From Zerene cesonia (lineage: Eukaryota > Arthropoda > Insecta > Lepidoptera > Pieridae): a DNA stretch of 64,000 bases. The notes below the pieces were generated by a model. That model had not been told where the DNA came from, ran no database searches, and saw nothing but the letters and a program-made list of their open reading frames with translations. A program made the translations under genes and the position numbers. How positions within the stretch are numbered: the stretch's first letter is position 1; each line of letters begins with the position of its first letter. The stretch is from contig NC_052126.1 of assembly GCF_012273895.1 (NCBI RefSeq), forward strand, positions 2,369,218-2,433,217. The letters are read 5' to 3'. Positions 1 through 11,117 of the stretch are shown piece by piece.

Positions 1-843
1 NNNNNNNNNNNNNNNNNNNNNNNNNNNNNNNNNNNNNNNNNNNNNNNNNNNNNNNNNNNNNNNNNNNNNNNNNNNNNNNNNNNNNNNNNNNNNNNNNNNN
101 NNNNNNNNNNNNNNNNNNNNNNNNNNNNNNNNNNNNNNNNNNNNNNNNNNNNNNNNNNNNNNNNNNNNNNNNNNNNNNNNNNNNNNNNNNNNNNNNNNNN
201 NNNNNNNNNNNNNNNNNNNNNNNNNNNNNNNNNNNNNNNNNNNNNNNNNNNNNNNNNNNNNNNNNNNNNNNNNNNNNNNNNNNNNNNNNNNNNNNNNNNN
301 NNNNNNNNNNNNNNNNNNNNNNNNNNNNNNNNNNNNNNNNNNNNNNNNNNNNNNNNNNNNNNNNNNNNNNNNNNNNNNNNNNNNNNNNNNNNNNNNNNNN
401 NNNNNNNNNNNNNNNNNNNNNNNNNNNNNNNNNNNNNNNNNNNNNNNNNNNNNNNNNNNNNNNNNNNNNNNNNNNNNNNNNNNNNNNNNNNNNNNNNNNN
501 NNNNNNNNNNNNNNNNNNNNNNNNNNNNNNNNNNNNNNNNNNNNNNNNNNNNNNNNNNNNNNNNNNNNNNNNNNNNNNNNNNNNNNNNNNNNNNNNNNNN
601 NNNNNNNNNNNNNNNNNNNNNNNNNNNNNNNNNNNNNNNNNNNNNNNNNNNNNNNNNNNNNNNNNNNNNNNNNNNNNNNNNNNNNNNNNNNNNNNNNNNN
701 NNNNNNNNNNNNNNNNNNNNNNNNNNNNNNNNNNNNNNNNNNNNNNNNNNNNNNNNNNNNNNNNNNNNNNNNNNNNNNNNNNNNNNNNNNNNNNNNNNNN
801 NNNNNNNNNNNNNNNNNNNNNNNNNNNNNNNNNNNNNNNNNNN
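1..843. other. Assembly gap (N run)
   Basis: All N. The first real bases to the right are the terminus of a mariner-like element, so the gap most likely covers the body of that element. Confidence 0.99.
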
Positions 844-909
844 AGATTCGAAATTCAAATGTAATATTTTTTTATAATTAAGTGTAACAGTATTTATGGC
901 CAGACTAAG
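844..909 (-). mobile_element. Mariner-like transposon terminus (end A), body lost in gap
   Basis: The 66 bases up to 909 are the reverse complement of the left end of the element at 3185, identical by eye. The element ends ...CCAGACTAAG and is followed by TA (910-911), the target dinucleotide of Tc1/mariner transposons. No transposase sequence is visible because the interior is N. Confidence 0.75.
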
Positions 910-1164
910 TATATATCTATCCTCTATATATATTTATAGCATCATTCACAATAAAAAGTAGTAAAACTTTTCAATGTAATTGTAAAAGTGCAATAACACT
1001 TATTATTGCTGGATCGTAATAAAGCGAAACATACATAGCGTAAAGCTTTCACTAAATAATGAAAAAAACCATAATTTACATTTATACTGAACTTATTTTA
1101 GGGATGTCTAAATTATATTTCCGAAATGACTAAATATATGCTAATAATATAAGCTGATCAAATT

Positions 1165-1295
1165 GTTCGTATGAACGCGCTAATAACAGATACTTCTTGG
1201 CCGATTTCAAAACCTCTTTCTAAATGTATACGTGATGACTGTGTTCTTTAAGTTATAATATATGTATCACGGGTGAAGCCGGGGCGGACCGCTAG
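1165..1295 (+). mobile_element. Non-autonomous Helitron fragment (3' half)
   Basis: Carries the motif GAACGCGCTAATAACAG, then a stretch related to the copies at 19955 and 41700, and ends GGGCGGACCGCTAG followed by T. The 3' CTAG/T junction and preceding GC-rich block fit Helitron ends; the 5' end is not clear. Confidence 0.55.
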
Positions 1296-1760
1296 TTAAT
1301 ATACAATTGGGCTGTCAGGAAATTCGTTAAAGTATATGAGTATAGGTATATATTTGATGATACAAAAATAGAAGAAAATATATAGAAAATACCATACACT
1401 GTAATAATAGTCTCACAGTTGAATCCAGTCCGAATATTTGATTCGTATCAACATTATAATAATTATGGCAACAGCACTAGTGAATACAATTATATTCCTT
1501 TGAGTAAATATAAGGATAATGGTATAAATGTATTTCATACATTATGCGTTCGTTTTATTCGCATGAAAAAGGGTTTTTTCCATCTACATTTTTGCTTTTA
1601 AAGTTACAATATAATTTTTGAATGCGTTATAAACAAATGGCGGAAAATATAGAAGAATCACTCCATTTATAAAGCAGTATACAACGTACGTTGCATATTT
1701 TTTAAATATAATAGTTATAATTTTGAACATATTATATGCTCTTTATGAAAGAAATAGGAA

Positions 1761-1805
1761 CCGAGCTGGTGACTCGCCTGGTATGCGAGACCGCCCATGA
1801 ACATT
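1761..1805 (-). mobile_element. Fragment of the A-tailed retroposon family S
   Basis: Matches the segment GAGCTGGTGGTTCGCCTG ... ACCGCCCATGAACATT of the full-length family members at 6556 and 27691. Only about 45 bp remain, directly upstream of the SINE at 1829. Confidence 0.6.
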
Positions 1806-1815
1806 TTACTGACTC

Positions 1816-2050
1816 AATCTGTGTCGGACTTTCGTTTGACCCCTTTGTGGAGCAGTGGTTAACACGTGAGTGTAGAGCCGAAGGGTCTTGGATTCGATTC
1901 CCGGTGGGGACCCATGAAAAAATGTCGGTCAAGTAGGACACAGAAGACCGATCACCTTCTTGTCCATATAGAAAATTGACCAGTGAAACAGGTATCATCT
2001 GCCCCATACCCCACTATGGGACAGGGGACTTCACTTTAATCTGTGTCGGA
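1816..2050 (+). mobile_element. tRNA-derived SINE (family T) with 13-bp target site duplication
   Basis: The SINE body is about 1829-2037. Its head carries pol III promoter motifs: an A-box-like GTGGAGCAGTGGTTAA near 1849 and a B box GGATTCGATTCC near 1890. The tail has the family sequence GACACAGAAGACCGATCACC and ends ...GGGGACTTCACTT. It is flanked by a perfect direct repeat AATCTGTGTCGGA at 1816-1828 and 2038-2050, the signature of LINE-mediated insertion. The head resembles lepidopteran SINEs such as the HaSE type (family name from memory). It is not a working tRNA gene: the head continues into a SINE tail. Confidence 0.85.
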
Positions 2051-3182
2051 GTGTTACACTTACCGTTAGAGATATATTTCTATTCATTCTTTCAGGCCAA
2101 TACAGAAAATCATCAGTTCCATGTTTATTATATAAAAAAATTCATAATAAAATATCCTTTAAAGTTAATACGATATATGTATTGTGACTATTTTACGTAT
2201 ATAATTAATGATTTCATATCACGTATAAACAAATAAGTTTCGATATAAACCAAACCACGTTTCTCATCACCCGTTCCTAAAACACAAATTCATTTATCCA
2301 ACATTCGTAAAATGCATGTCAAAAACAACCAAGAGTTGTCCAAATGGTTCCACAATCGAACGGAAGCAAGGTTTTCTTTTTAGTGGCCGGATATTGCGAC
2401 CAGCGAACTGTGCCTCCCGGCTGATATTTTACGCTTTAAATTTGAGATCAAGTTATAGTAGTTATATTGTGGTATACTGGGATGCATGTTGCATTAATTT
2501 AGTCAGTATATATCAAATGGTAATTGATCGGAAACTTACGTCACGTAAGGCACATATTGATGGAAATGTTATTATGATCTTTCTTATATGCTTTTATTAT
2601 TTCCAAAATAAAACAATACTGACTACTCCAAACCATAATGAGTGTGTTACTACTTAGCTTTGTTTATGCGTTTGTGTTTTTAAACAAGCTGTAAAACTTA
2701 GATGATTAGTAATAATAATTAGGTAGTGTTTATATCAAATTGTTTCATTGATTTACAGGAGTAAATCAATACAGCACCATGCATATTTTATAATAGAATG
2801 ATTAATAATTAAATACAAACATAGCGGTGCTTTACTATAAAACAAAACAACAACTTAGCTGCACCAGCACGTCAACACTTTATACATTTTAATTTCTACT
2901 TTTAACTTTCGAGAACATTCAATTTAAAAACTACTTACGTCGCTGCAGACACGTACTAGGCGCCCCGAAGTAACTAGGATGTAAGTGACTGCTCATGGCT
3001 GTGATCGATTGCCGACCGTGTTCATACTTCAAATATATGTAAATGATATCTTGAAATGTTTCTGGAGTCCTATGACAAGGGATTTGAATATCTACGAATT
3101 TTAAAATGAAATGGAAATGTTGAAAGTTAATAAATACATGTTCGGAGTTTGCGAGACGTTTTACATATTTATGGAGTAAGTG
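2051..3182. other. No recognisable gene or repeat
   Basis: AT-rich sequence. A 113-codon open frame at 2316-2657 has no recognisable domain and no splice or repeat context; I treat it as chance. Confidence 0.5.
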
Positions 3183-4329
3183 TACTTAGTCTGGCCATAA
3201 ATACTGTTACACTTAATTATAAAAAAATATTACATTTGAATTTCGAATCTGTCANNNNNNNNNNNNNNNNNNNNNNNNNNNNNNNNNNNNNNNNNNNNNN
3301 NNNNNNNNNNNNNNNNNNNNNNNNNNNNNNNNNNNNNNNNNNNNNNNNNNNNNNNNNNNNNNNNNNNNNNNNNNNNNNNNNNNNNNNNNNNNNNNNNNNN
3401 NNNNNNNNNNNNNNNNNNNNNNNNNNNNNNNNNNNNNNNNNNNNNNNNNNNNNNNNNNNNNNNNNNNNNNNNNNNNNNNNNNNNNNNNNNNNNNNNNNNN
3501 NNNNNNNNNNNNNNNNNNNNNNNNNNNNNNNNNNNNNNNNNNNNNNNNNNNNNNNNNNNNNNNNNNNNNNNNNNNNNNNNNNNNNNNNNNNNNNNNNNNN
3601 NNNNNNNNNNNNNNNNNNNNNNNNNNNNNNNNNNNNNNNNNNNNNNNNNNNNNNNNNNNNNNNNNNNNNNNNNNNNNNNNNNNNNNNNNNNNNNNNNNNN
3701 NNNNNNNNNNNNNNNNNNNNNNNNNNNNNNNNNNNNNNNNNNNNNNNNNNNNNNNNNNNNNNNNNNNNNNNNNNNNNNNNNNNNNNNNNNNNNNNNNNNN
3801 NNNNNNNNNNNNNNNNNNNNNNNNNNNNNNNNNNNNNNNNNNNNNNNNNNNNNNNNNNNNNNNNNNNNNNNNNNNNNNNNNNNNNNNNNNNNNNNNNNNN
3901 NNNNNNNNNNNNNNNNNNNNNNNNNNNNNNNNNNNNNNNNNNNNNNNNNNNNNNNNNNNNNNNNNNNNNNNNNNNNNNNNNNNNNNNNNNNNNNNNNNNN
4001 NNNNNNNNNNNNNNNNNNNNNNNNNNNNNNNNNNNNNNNNNNNNNNNNNNNNNNNNNNNNNNNNNNNNNNNNNNNNNNNNNNNNNNNNNNNNNNNNNNNN
4101 NNNNNNNNNNNNNNNNNNNNNNNNNNNNNNNNNNNNNNNNNNNNNNNNNNNNNNNNNNNNNNNNNNNNNNNNNNNNNNNNNNNNNNNNNNNNNNNNNNNN
4201 NNNNNNNNNNNNNNNNNNNNNNNNNNNNNNNNNNNNNNNNNNNNNNNNNNNNNNTAAAAGTAATAAATGTTATTTGCAGTTAACAATTTTCTTTTTTCTT
4301 TATTACAATATTTATGGCAAGACTAGGTA
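3183..4329 (+). mobile_element. Mariner-like DNA transposon with gapped interior
   Basis: Left end starts at 3185 with CTTAGTCTGGCCATAAATAC. The right end, read in reverse complement from 4327, starts CCTAGTCTTGCCATAAATAT. The two form imperfect inverted repeats of about 28 bp with roughly 23 matches. TA lies on both sides (3183-3184 and 4328-4329), as for Tc1/mariner insertions. Bases 3255-4254 are exactly 1000 N, a placeholder, so the real length is unknown; intact mariners are about 1.3 kb. Transposase is therefore not visible. The near identity of the ends to those at 844, 43438 and 45698 suggests recent activity. Confidence 0.8.
3255..4254. other. Assembly gap of exactly 1000 N
   Basis: Placeholder gap inside the mariner-like element. 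Any open frame read through it is an artefact. Confidence 0.99.
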
Positions 4330-4582
4330 GACGTGTATGTGTGTACAGGTTACTTAAATAGACTACAACACACACATGGTTAGTAGTCATGACATTATAT
4401 GACATACAGAATTTGTGTTTCTGAAACCGGTAAAACTAATGAAAAATGCTGTTCGTGTATGTGAAAAGTGATGTGAGACGCTTGACAACACACAAATATA
4501 ATTGGGAAAAACTTAAATTGCCACGTGCCATATCGCTGGTACAGAATCAGAAGCATTTTCATACAAACAAAATTTCGTTGCA

Positions 4583-4818
4583 GCCTTTTAGGACGCCCAC
4601 TGTTGGACATAGGCCTCCCCCAAAGATTTCCAAAACGACCGATCACCAGCGGCCTGAGTCCATCGGCTCCCTGCCACTTTAATCAGGTCGTCCGTCCATC
4701 TTGTTGAAGGCCGTCCTACACTGCGACGTTCTGTACGTGGTCGCCATTCGAGAACCTTTCTGCCCCAACGGCCATCGGTTCTTCGGGCTATGTGCCCAGC
4801 CCACAAACAAAATAACAT
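4583..4818 (-). pseudogene. LINE (non-LTR retrotransposon) ORF C-terminus, 5'-truncated
   Basis: The minus-strand frame from about 4818 to the stop at 4588 reads an end region typical of non-LTR reverse transcriptase ORFs: WAGHIARRTDGRW, then RRSVGRPSTRWTDDL, then a final EAYVQQWAS. In the RTE/CR1-like LINEs these motifs lie just C-terminal to the polymerase domain. Only about 76 residues remain; the reverse transcriptase core and endonuclease are absent. The strand after the stop contains the usual short 3' end. This is 5' truncation by incomplete reverse transcription, so a dead copy. LINEs of this kind could supply the machinery for the SINEs nearby, but that pairing is inference. Confidence 0.85.
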
Positions 4819-5149
4819 TTAAATATTCGCAGTGTTTACATAAAATCTGTTCTTACCCCATTCTATTTCCACGCATTAACGATTAGGTATAAAAAACGTT
4901 TTCTTGTAAGTCCATAGAACTTAACAAAGGCAGAACATTTATTTTCCTTTCGTAACCGTTGACAGGTATACGTGCTAAATGCACCCACGTGCGTTGTCAT
5001 CATTTATCAAAGTTAAGAAAATCGCAGCTGTTTTCATGTACACGTAGTTACATATAGACTGGGACATGTTCGTGAAACTGTTTACGATTTTATCCATTTT
5101 TATTTTGCTCAAAAATGAGTTTATTGTGACGTGTAAATAAACTAATTTT

Positions 5150-5297
5150 AATGTGGAAGTCGAGCGAACTTCGGCACGAATTGAGCCAGCCATTTAGAGT
5201 CGGCAATCTATTTGCAGTGGTGGTCCAAATCTTCATGCGCAGTGATAGCGCTTACCATCAGGCGACCCACCATCTCCTTGATGATGTCATAAAAAAC
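5150..5297 (+). mobile_element. Retroposon family S, internally deleted copy
   Basis: Begins with AATGTGGAAGTCGAGC and the GGCACGAATTGAGCCAGCC block, jumps to the 3' part (GCGCTTACCATCAGGCGACC) and ends GATGTCATAAAAAA. The middle of the element is missing. Confidence 0.75.
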
Positions 5298-6555
5298 GAG
5301 CATTTGTGTTTTTGGTTATGATTTCAGGAAGGTATACTCCTGCGTTTCTATGGAAAGTGTAGCTTTAGGAAATCTGTCCCTAGAGGATAAATAAAAAAGA
5401 CTAGGGTAAAAGGAAATCCATCAGCTTAGAAGCTTAATCGTAGATACAGCCTAGTTTCGAGTCTTTGGTTAGAAGTTTAGTGAAGAAGTATTCAACCTTT
5501 CAAGTTTTATATATTTCAGTATTTTATATATAACACTTTACTGTACAGTCTTAGAACATATAAAATAATGCAATGGAAATAGAAGAGCATGATGTCAGCT
5601 TTATTGCTAAAAATCAATCTTTTCCATGGCATTTTCATTAAAAGAAAGTACTACGTAGGGCGATTGCTAAAGGCGCAAACAAAAAGAAAAAGTGTATAAG
5701 GAATCTTACACACGAATAATGCAATAAAATGTGTTAATTATATAATGTAATATATTGTGGCAAAGTTAGCATATTTATTCGATTTAATGCAAAGTAACTC
5801 GTGGGCTACTACGAGAAAGCTGCTTTTACAGTGTATAATTTTACAAGAATTCATGCAATATAGGTTTTCCCTTACCTTTCCGCTATCCACATTTCTAGAA
5901 TAATAAACCATATCAGGAATAAAATGTAATTTATAAGCCTTTTAATATTTAGAAAGCGATACTACAAACAGATCAAAACGCTAAAAATACGAGTATACTA
6001 GGAATACGAGGTCCTGTCTACTTGTCCTGGATGATATTTGAACTGCATCTACTCCAATTTTCGTAGAAACTCTGAAGAAATGTTTAAAGTATATATCACA
6101 TGATAAGTTATGCACTTCACTGAAATTGGTTTATTTTACAAGTATATAATGTACTTATTTGAGAATAACGATATTACTTTACAGTAGAGATGAAACATGC
6201 TTAGCGCGTATAAACAAATACTATAAATAGAGTATATAATGTTTAGAATTTGTCATAAAATGATGTCCTCAAAACATCACTAACTTACGTCTATAATAGT
6301 TTTGTTCTAAAGCATCCACTTTCTTTTGCTGTCTTAAATTTTATTTATTAACCGACGTGCCCTAAAATAAAGAACGTTCTCGATTCAACTTATTTGGTAT
6401 TGCTACTCGATAACTCCGCGAGTTTTCAACCGATTTGTGTCATACTTTTCGTGTTTGAAAGGAAATTGTTTTCATTTGATCCCATTTTTCCATTTGGAGT
6501 CATAACTCTTTCTTCAGAGACGACGGTAACTTTGTATTTTGAAACTATTATTCAA
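5298..6555. other. No recognisable gene or repeat
   Basis: AT-rich with only short open frames; nothing recognised on either strand. Confidence 0.5.
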
Positions 6556-6809
6556 TGTGGTAGTCGAGCACGCTTCGGTTCGCATTGGGCCAGCACGCAC
6601 CGGGGTAGTACCACACCCCCACAGAAGACCGGCGTGAAATAGCATACCGCTGTGTTTCATTCCGTGAGTGGGGGAGCCGGAGGCCTATATCCTTCCTTAG
6701 AGTAAGGTCTGCAATCGACCTTACGCCTCTCCAAATGTTCATGGGCGGGGGAAGCGCTTACCATTAGGCGACCCACCAGCTCCACTGCCGGCTATGTCAT
6801 AAAAAAAAA
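6556..6809 (+). mobile_element. Retroposon family S, near full-length copy
   Basis: Runs from GTGGTAGTCGAGCACGC through GGGCCAGCACGCACCGGGG, GGCGTGAAATAGCAT, GGGGGAGCCGGAGGCC and GCTTACCATTAGGCGACCC to GTCATAAAAAAAAA at 6801-6809. The 3' A tail marks it as a retroposon. I see no clear B box and no ORF, so it may be a SINE or a LINE 3' end of a widespread lepidopteran family. The central C/T-rich part is shortened compared with the copy at 27691. Confidence 0.8.
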
Positions 6810-7788
6810 TTAAACGTTTGGTTTGCTTATTTATTATTATGCTTGTATATGATACACTTCGCCATGTGGCACGTTATTTATTATGCGCAGTACGTCTTGC
6901 TAAAACAAAAATATTACCAAAACATTTATTCCGTTCGCAGGGATGCAAATACCTGGCACGCTCGCATCATTTATAATGTTGGCTAAATCCACCGGTGGAC
7001 ACTTGTAGCTCTAGTAAGCTTAATGTTTTAAAAATATTACGTAATTCAAACGGGTGAAACCTGCATGACATGGTGGCCTAGAAAAGATTGTCAAGTTGCA
7101 TGACATGCTTTAGTGAGATATTAGTGTATATGTAATATAGTGCTTAGTAGGTAAGGCTTTCAAGAAAAAAACTTAATGCAATATTATTTCTATTCCTTTT
7201 AAATTCTTCTCTATGCGGACAAGGCCAGTAATAAGAAGGAGAACATGATATAATAGCGAGTCACTAGATTCACCACGATTTCCATTAAGGGAGCAAATGA
7301 CTTTATATCATTTTAAATCTATAATGTATGAAGCAAATACTTTGTAGTTGTCTATTTTATAGAATGAGTGCAGACAGCAACACAAGAAACACAGAAATTA
7401 TTTACACATTGGACACACACACACTCACACACACACACAGACACACATTATTTGGTTGCGGTAACTTTGGACCACCAGTAATGCTAAAAATGTTAAGAAG
7501 AGTATGTTATGATATTATGATAGGGGAAAATATTTTTCCAAATTTGATTGGAATTAAAAAAATTGTGTACAGTCCACAATATTCGATAATTCGCAATATC
7601 GCCAGTAATAATTAGGTATAATTAAACTGATTTAACAATGTTCCGGTGACATTCATAACATTATATGTACGTTGCAGTAAGATAGATAGAACCGTTATAT
7701 CATACATAGTTATAAGAAAGCGATTCATTACTATCTTACTAGGAATCATAAAACGGTTAAAGTTTGGTGATATCATTATATTACTAGA
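6810..7788. other. No gene seen; one AC-rich microsatellite
   Basis: Unrecognised AT-rich DNA except an imperfect (AC)n tract at about 7413-7447. Confidence 0.5.
7413..7447. repeat. Imperfect (AC)n microsatellite
   Basis: Alternating AC interrupted by CTC and CAG. Confidence 0.9.
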
Positions 7789-7967
7789 CTAGCTGTACCG
7801 GTGAACTTCGTATAGAATATTGCTTTGACATATTTCTCTGTCGTTCTCACCTTTTAAACCTTCCCTAGACCTACACGGATATTTGAAGACCAAAATAAGA
7901 TAAATCCGTTCAGCCGTTCTCGAGTTTTAGGGAGACTAACGAACAGCAATTGATTTTTATATATAAG
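7789..7967 (-). mobile_element. Non-autonomous Helitron-like element
   Basis: Read on the minus strand it ends in CTAG followed by T (CTAG palindrome 7789-7792). It contains the lepidopteran repeat block CTCGAGAACGGCTGAACGG and a TATATAAAAATCAATTGC start. No coding capacity. Confidence 0.6.
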
Positions 7968-8485
7968 AGAAGAAAATGAATGATATAATTGTAAGAATGT
8001 AGTACGGTACTTCAATAAATAAATATCAGGATGAACTTAATTTTTTTTTATATATACACGCTTTTTATGTGTATTAAATTTAACCATGTATGCGTAGAAA
8101 ACGAAAAAACTACCTGAAAATTTGATTTTCATACAGCTTTTCGGCGTTTCGGGAATTTTTCAGCTATGTGTAATTTTATTAACTATGCAGTTTTACTGTT
8201 GTTCATTTACTTATATACTGCAGTATTTTATTTGAAGAAAAACTAAAAATATTATTTATGATATTGAATGTACAATAACTGTTATAAATTGTTTTATTGA
8301 TAGGATTAGTAATAAATAAATCAATTTATGTGTATTATTAAATTTTTATATGTACATGCTTTTCATGTATATAATGAATGTGATGCTACTTCATAATATA
8401 AAAACTCAAAAGTCAATATTGTTTATATTTACCTTGTAATTTTTGTAAGAAGCCACTAAATTAATTGTTTACGTAGGTGTATATA

Positions 8486-8527
8486 ATGTCAAATCTATAA
8501 ATATAACCTATGTCAAATCTATAAACA
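8486..8527. repeat. Short direct repeat
   Basis: TGTCAAATCTATAAA occurs twice, separated by 12 bp. Flanking 7968-8485 shows nothing else I recognise. Confidence 0.7.
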
Positions 8528-9896
8528 ATTTTTGACAATTGGATTGACTGTTACAGAGAGTAACCAGAAATTGGCGCATCCCTCTTTTGGGTGAAGCTAT
8601 TAACAATGAGAATAATAAAAAGAAAACACCACAGATTATCAAATAAACACTACGTAAACAGGACGCTGCAAAAAGAGCTGATAAAATTAGATTGAGAGAT
8701 TCTTTGTACAGTTTTTAACCAGCTTTTAACTATACATTTCTGAAGACTAAATAATATTTTTTTCACATATATATTGAGCTTTTCCTATATGCTCCACGTA
8801 CTACCAAAAAAAGAATTATCAATATAGTTCGATGAAGCCCGTAACTGATTGACGTCACAACTTATCGAAACGTCACCTCACCATAAAAATATTGACTTGA
8901 AAATGTATCGCAGTTATATTTCGCCCAAAACTGGCGCGATATGACAAAAGGGACCGGATTTTTGGGCATAAATTTATTGAAAACGGTTATCGCCTTCCAG
9001 TAAATTATTTTACGTAGTTGATCTATGGGCGAGGGTTATGGTTTCATAATATGCTTAGATATTGCGCTATGAATAAATATCTTGGTGCGTATGGTCAAAT
9101 ATGTTTTTTGTTTGTATGAAATTCAGTATATTGCAGATAGAAAATTTGTTCGGTGAAGGAGTGAAAGCAAAATGAAATGTTTTTTATGAAAACATGTCGG
9201 TTTAATTATGCGATTTGTTAAGGAAATAGATACTTCTAAATTATTTACGAGTATATTACAATTTTCAATTGGCAATTATTTGTAAGAGTGTTTTTCTACT
9301 AAATGGTTATATCAATCTGTATTATTCTTTTTTGTATATGAAAACTAGAAGTTCGAATGTCACTAGGGATTGTAGTCACATGTAAATATGACGTAGTTCT
9401 GTCAATTTGAATTTAAAGTCAGTCAGTCAGTTTTTTGTACTTAAATTATTGTAATGTTTCTATCTTATTTAAATTTTCATGTCATGTCATTAACAAGTCA
9501 CGTTTTGTATACATGGTTTCTGCTTATTGGTCTCTTACTTTCTCGTAATTTAATTGAGTCTAGGTTGTCTAAATCAAAGTTAACACGAAACATTTATCAA
9601 TAAATCATCACGCTTGAGTCCGGGGACAATATTTTACGAACTGCTAGCGAATTTAGTTTCAAGATGATTTATGAATCCTAGAAGTACCACAGTGTAATTA
9701 ATAAACAGATGTTACTTAAATAATTAAACATCTCTAATCCAATATTTCAGTTGGACAAAAACATATTGCAGCTCATGATTAATATTTTCCAGCTCTAATA
9801 CCTTGCTTACACTATTTACATGGAATTTAATTTTACTCTTGGCTTGCACTTAAAATTAATATCAATCGAATTTTGACTCTAATACATGGGATGTAG
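8528..9896. other. No recognisable gene or repeat; upstream flank of candidate exon
   Basis: AT-rich. A single TGACGTCA palindrome lies near 8851. I found no further RCC1-like coding block here. Confidence 0.45.
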
Positions 9897-10075
9897 AATT
9901 GATAACAGATTGTATGTTTGTGGATGTTACGACTGTTTCCAATTGAGTTTGGGAGAAGATGATGAATGCGGACCAGCACATGCTTTAAACCAAAACCGTT
10001 TTATCCCAAAAAACATCAAGGATTTATGGTTATCTGGATATACCATTACCATAGATTTAGCAAAGAAATATGTAG
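9897..10075 (+). CDS. Candidate exon A, RCC1-repeat-like protein
   Basis: Open frame in an otherwise stop-rich region. The peptide includes RLYVCGCYDCFQLSLGE followed by FIPKNIKDLWLSGYTITI. This fits the RCC1 beta-propeller pattern: an L-Y-x-x-G start, Q-L-x-L-G(E/D), a proline before the next strand, then a G-x-x-x-T-I stretch where RCC1 repeats have G-x-H-T-L. The left border is set by a CTAAT branch-like motif and an AG at 9895-9896. The right border is an AG|GTACGT donor at 10075/10076. It ends one base into a codon; the candidate exon at 23533 supplies the other two and continues with the same propeller logic. RCC1 repeats occur in guanine-exchange factors, RPGR, HERC and IBtk proteins; which one this is I cannot say. 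No start codon or upstream exon was found. The alternative is a chance ORF. Confidence 0.55.
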
Positions 10076-10595
10076 GTACGTCTAGTTAATAATGTATATC
10101 GTTAGCAATGTTTACTAACTAACTTTCGAGAGTCCGACATTTTAGCGATAGTTTTAGTAATGGATTGACTAATTAATAAATTTTCAAATGATTTCGTTTA
10201 TAGGAATAAATGTAAATATATATTTGCGATCCAACTGAGAATAGAATCGATTATCGAATTGGCGCCATTTTGTGCCTTCATAAGTAAAAAGTTTTGTGAT
10301 TTGTAGTAATTAAACAACTGTATTTCTCAATAGAACTAGTTTATTTTGTAAGCACACTACTTATACAAAAGGCAAATTAATATGAGCATTGGGACTCATA
10401 GTTAAGCAAAGCAAAAGCAAAAACTACAGAAATGAGTACGTTCGGTTAATACACTAACAATAAGTATTTATTATGTTAAGAAAGGAACTAATATTAAATA
10501 AAAAGTAAATAATTGAACTAATAATAATCTATGATTAGCTTCGCTTGTATTAAAATATGCCGTCAGAGACGGGAAAAATTGATTGAAAAACCGAA
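10076..10595. other. No recognisable feature
   Basis: AT-rich, no ORF of note. If exons A and B belong together this is the start of a 13.4-kb intron. Confidence 0.4.
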
Positions 10596-10642
10596 ATTGA
10601 AATAAAATGAAATGAAAATTCAAATAAAATGAAATGAAAAAA
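10596..10642. repeat. Tandem direct repeat of an A-rich unit
   Basis: The unit AAATAAAATGAAATGAAAA occurs twice in a row, about 23 bp apart. Confidence 0.8.
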
Positions 10643-10830
10643 AGAAATCCAAGGGAATCGAGGTTTCTATATATAAAAAAAAATCGTCACATCCAGAACT
10701 AAGTGTCATCGACTAAGCCGTGGTACATATTGTATTATTCGTGCGTAAATCCAGTGGACATATTCAATTTCACGGGCAACCACGCGCGGGTATAAACAAC
10801 GGGCAAGCGATGTGTGTCAATTGCTTGATG

Positions 10831-10972
10831 CCGCGCTGTGTGGACGGGGCTTTATCTGGATTTTCATACTAATGTATGTCGCGTTTATACATTTTTCTAA
10901 TAGTGGAAGGGTCAAGTGTGATTAAAAAAGAAGTGTGTTTGCTTTGTGTTGCGCTATGTGGACGGGGCTTTA
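10831..10972. repeat. Two direct copies of a GTGGACGGGGCTTTA motif
   Basis: CGCGCTGTGTGGACGGGGCT at 10832 and GCGCTATGTGGACGGGGCTT at about 10949 are near-identical, about 118 bp apart. Such GC-rich termini occur on DNA transposons and MITEs, but both copies point the same way, so a single element with inverted ends is not shown. Confidence 0.5.
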
Positions 10973-10973
10973 G

Positions 10974-11117
10974 ACAAGTTTTTTTTATGTCATAGTTGGC
11001 AATAGAGCTGGTGGGTAGATAGATAGATAGATGGTAAGCGCTACCACCGCCCATGAACATTTGGAGAGGTGTAAGGTCGAATGCAGACCTAATGCCCCTT
11101 AAAAAGGATAAAGATAA
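10974..11117 (-). mobile_element. Retroposon family S, 3' part
   Basis: In minus orientation: T-run (A tail), ATGTCATAGTTGGCAATAG, GGTAAGCGCTACCACCGCCC and ATGAACATTTGGAGAGG. A (TAGA)4-like expansion at 11016-11033 interrupts it. The 5' half is missing. Confidence 0.75.

Noticed and set aside
1842..1900. tRNA-like A and B boxes, also at 16600, 27300, 54980, 13870, 31230, 59720
   Set aside because: They are the heads of tRNA-derived SINEs, followed by SINE tails and flanked by target duplications, not tRNA genes.
2316..2657. 113-codon plus-strand ORF
   Set aside because: No recognisable domain, no splice or promoter context; composition drifts to AT-rich filler after the first third.
3149..4330. 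Long open frames across 3149-4330, 42429-43472 and 44665-45720
   Set aside because: They consist almost entirely of N; no coding evidence.
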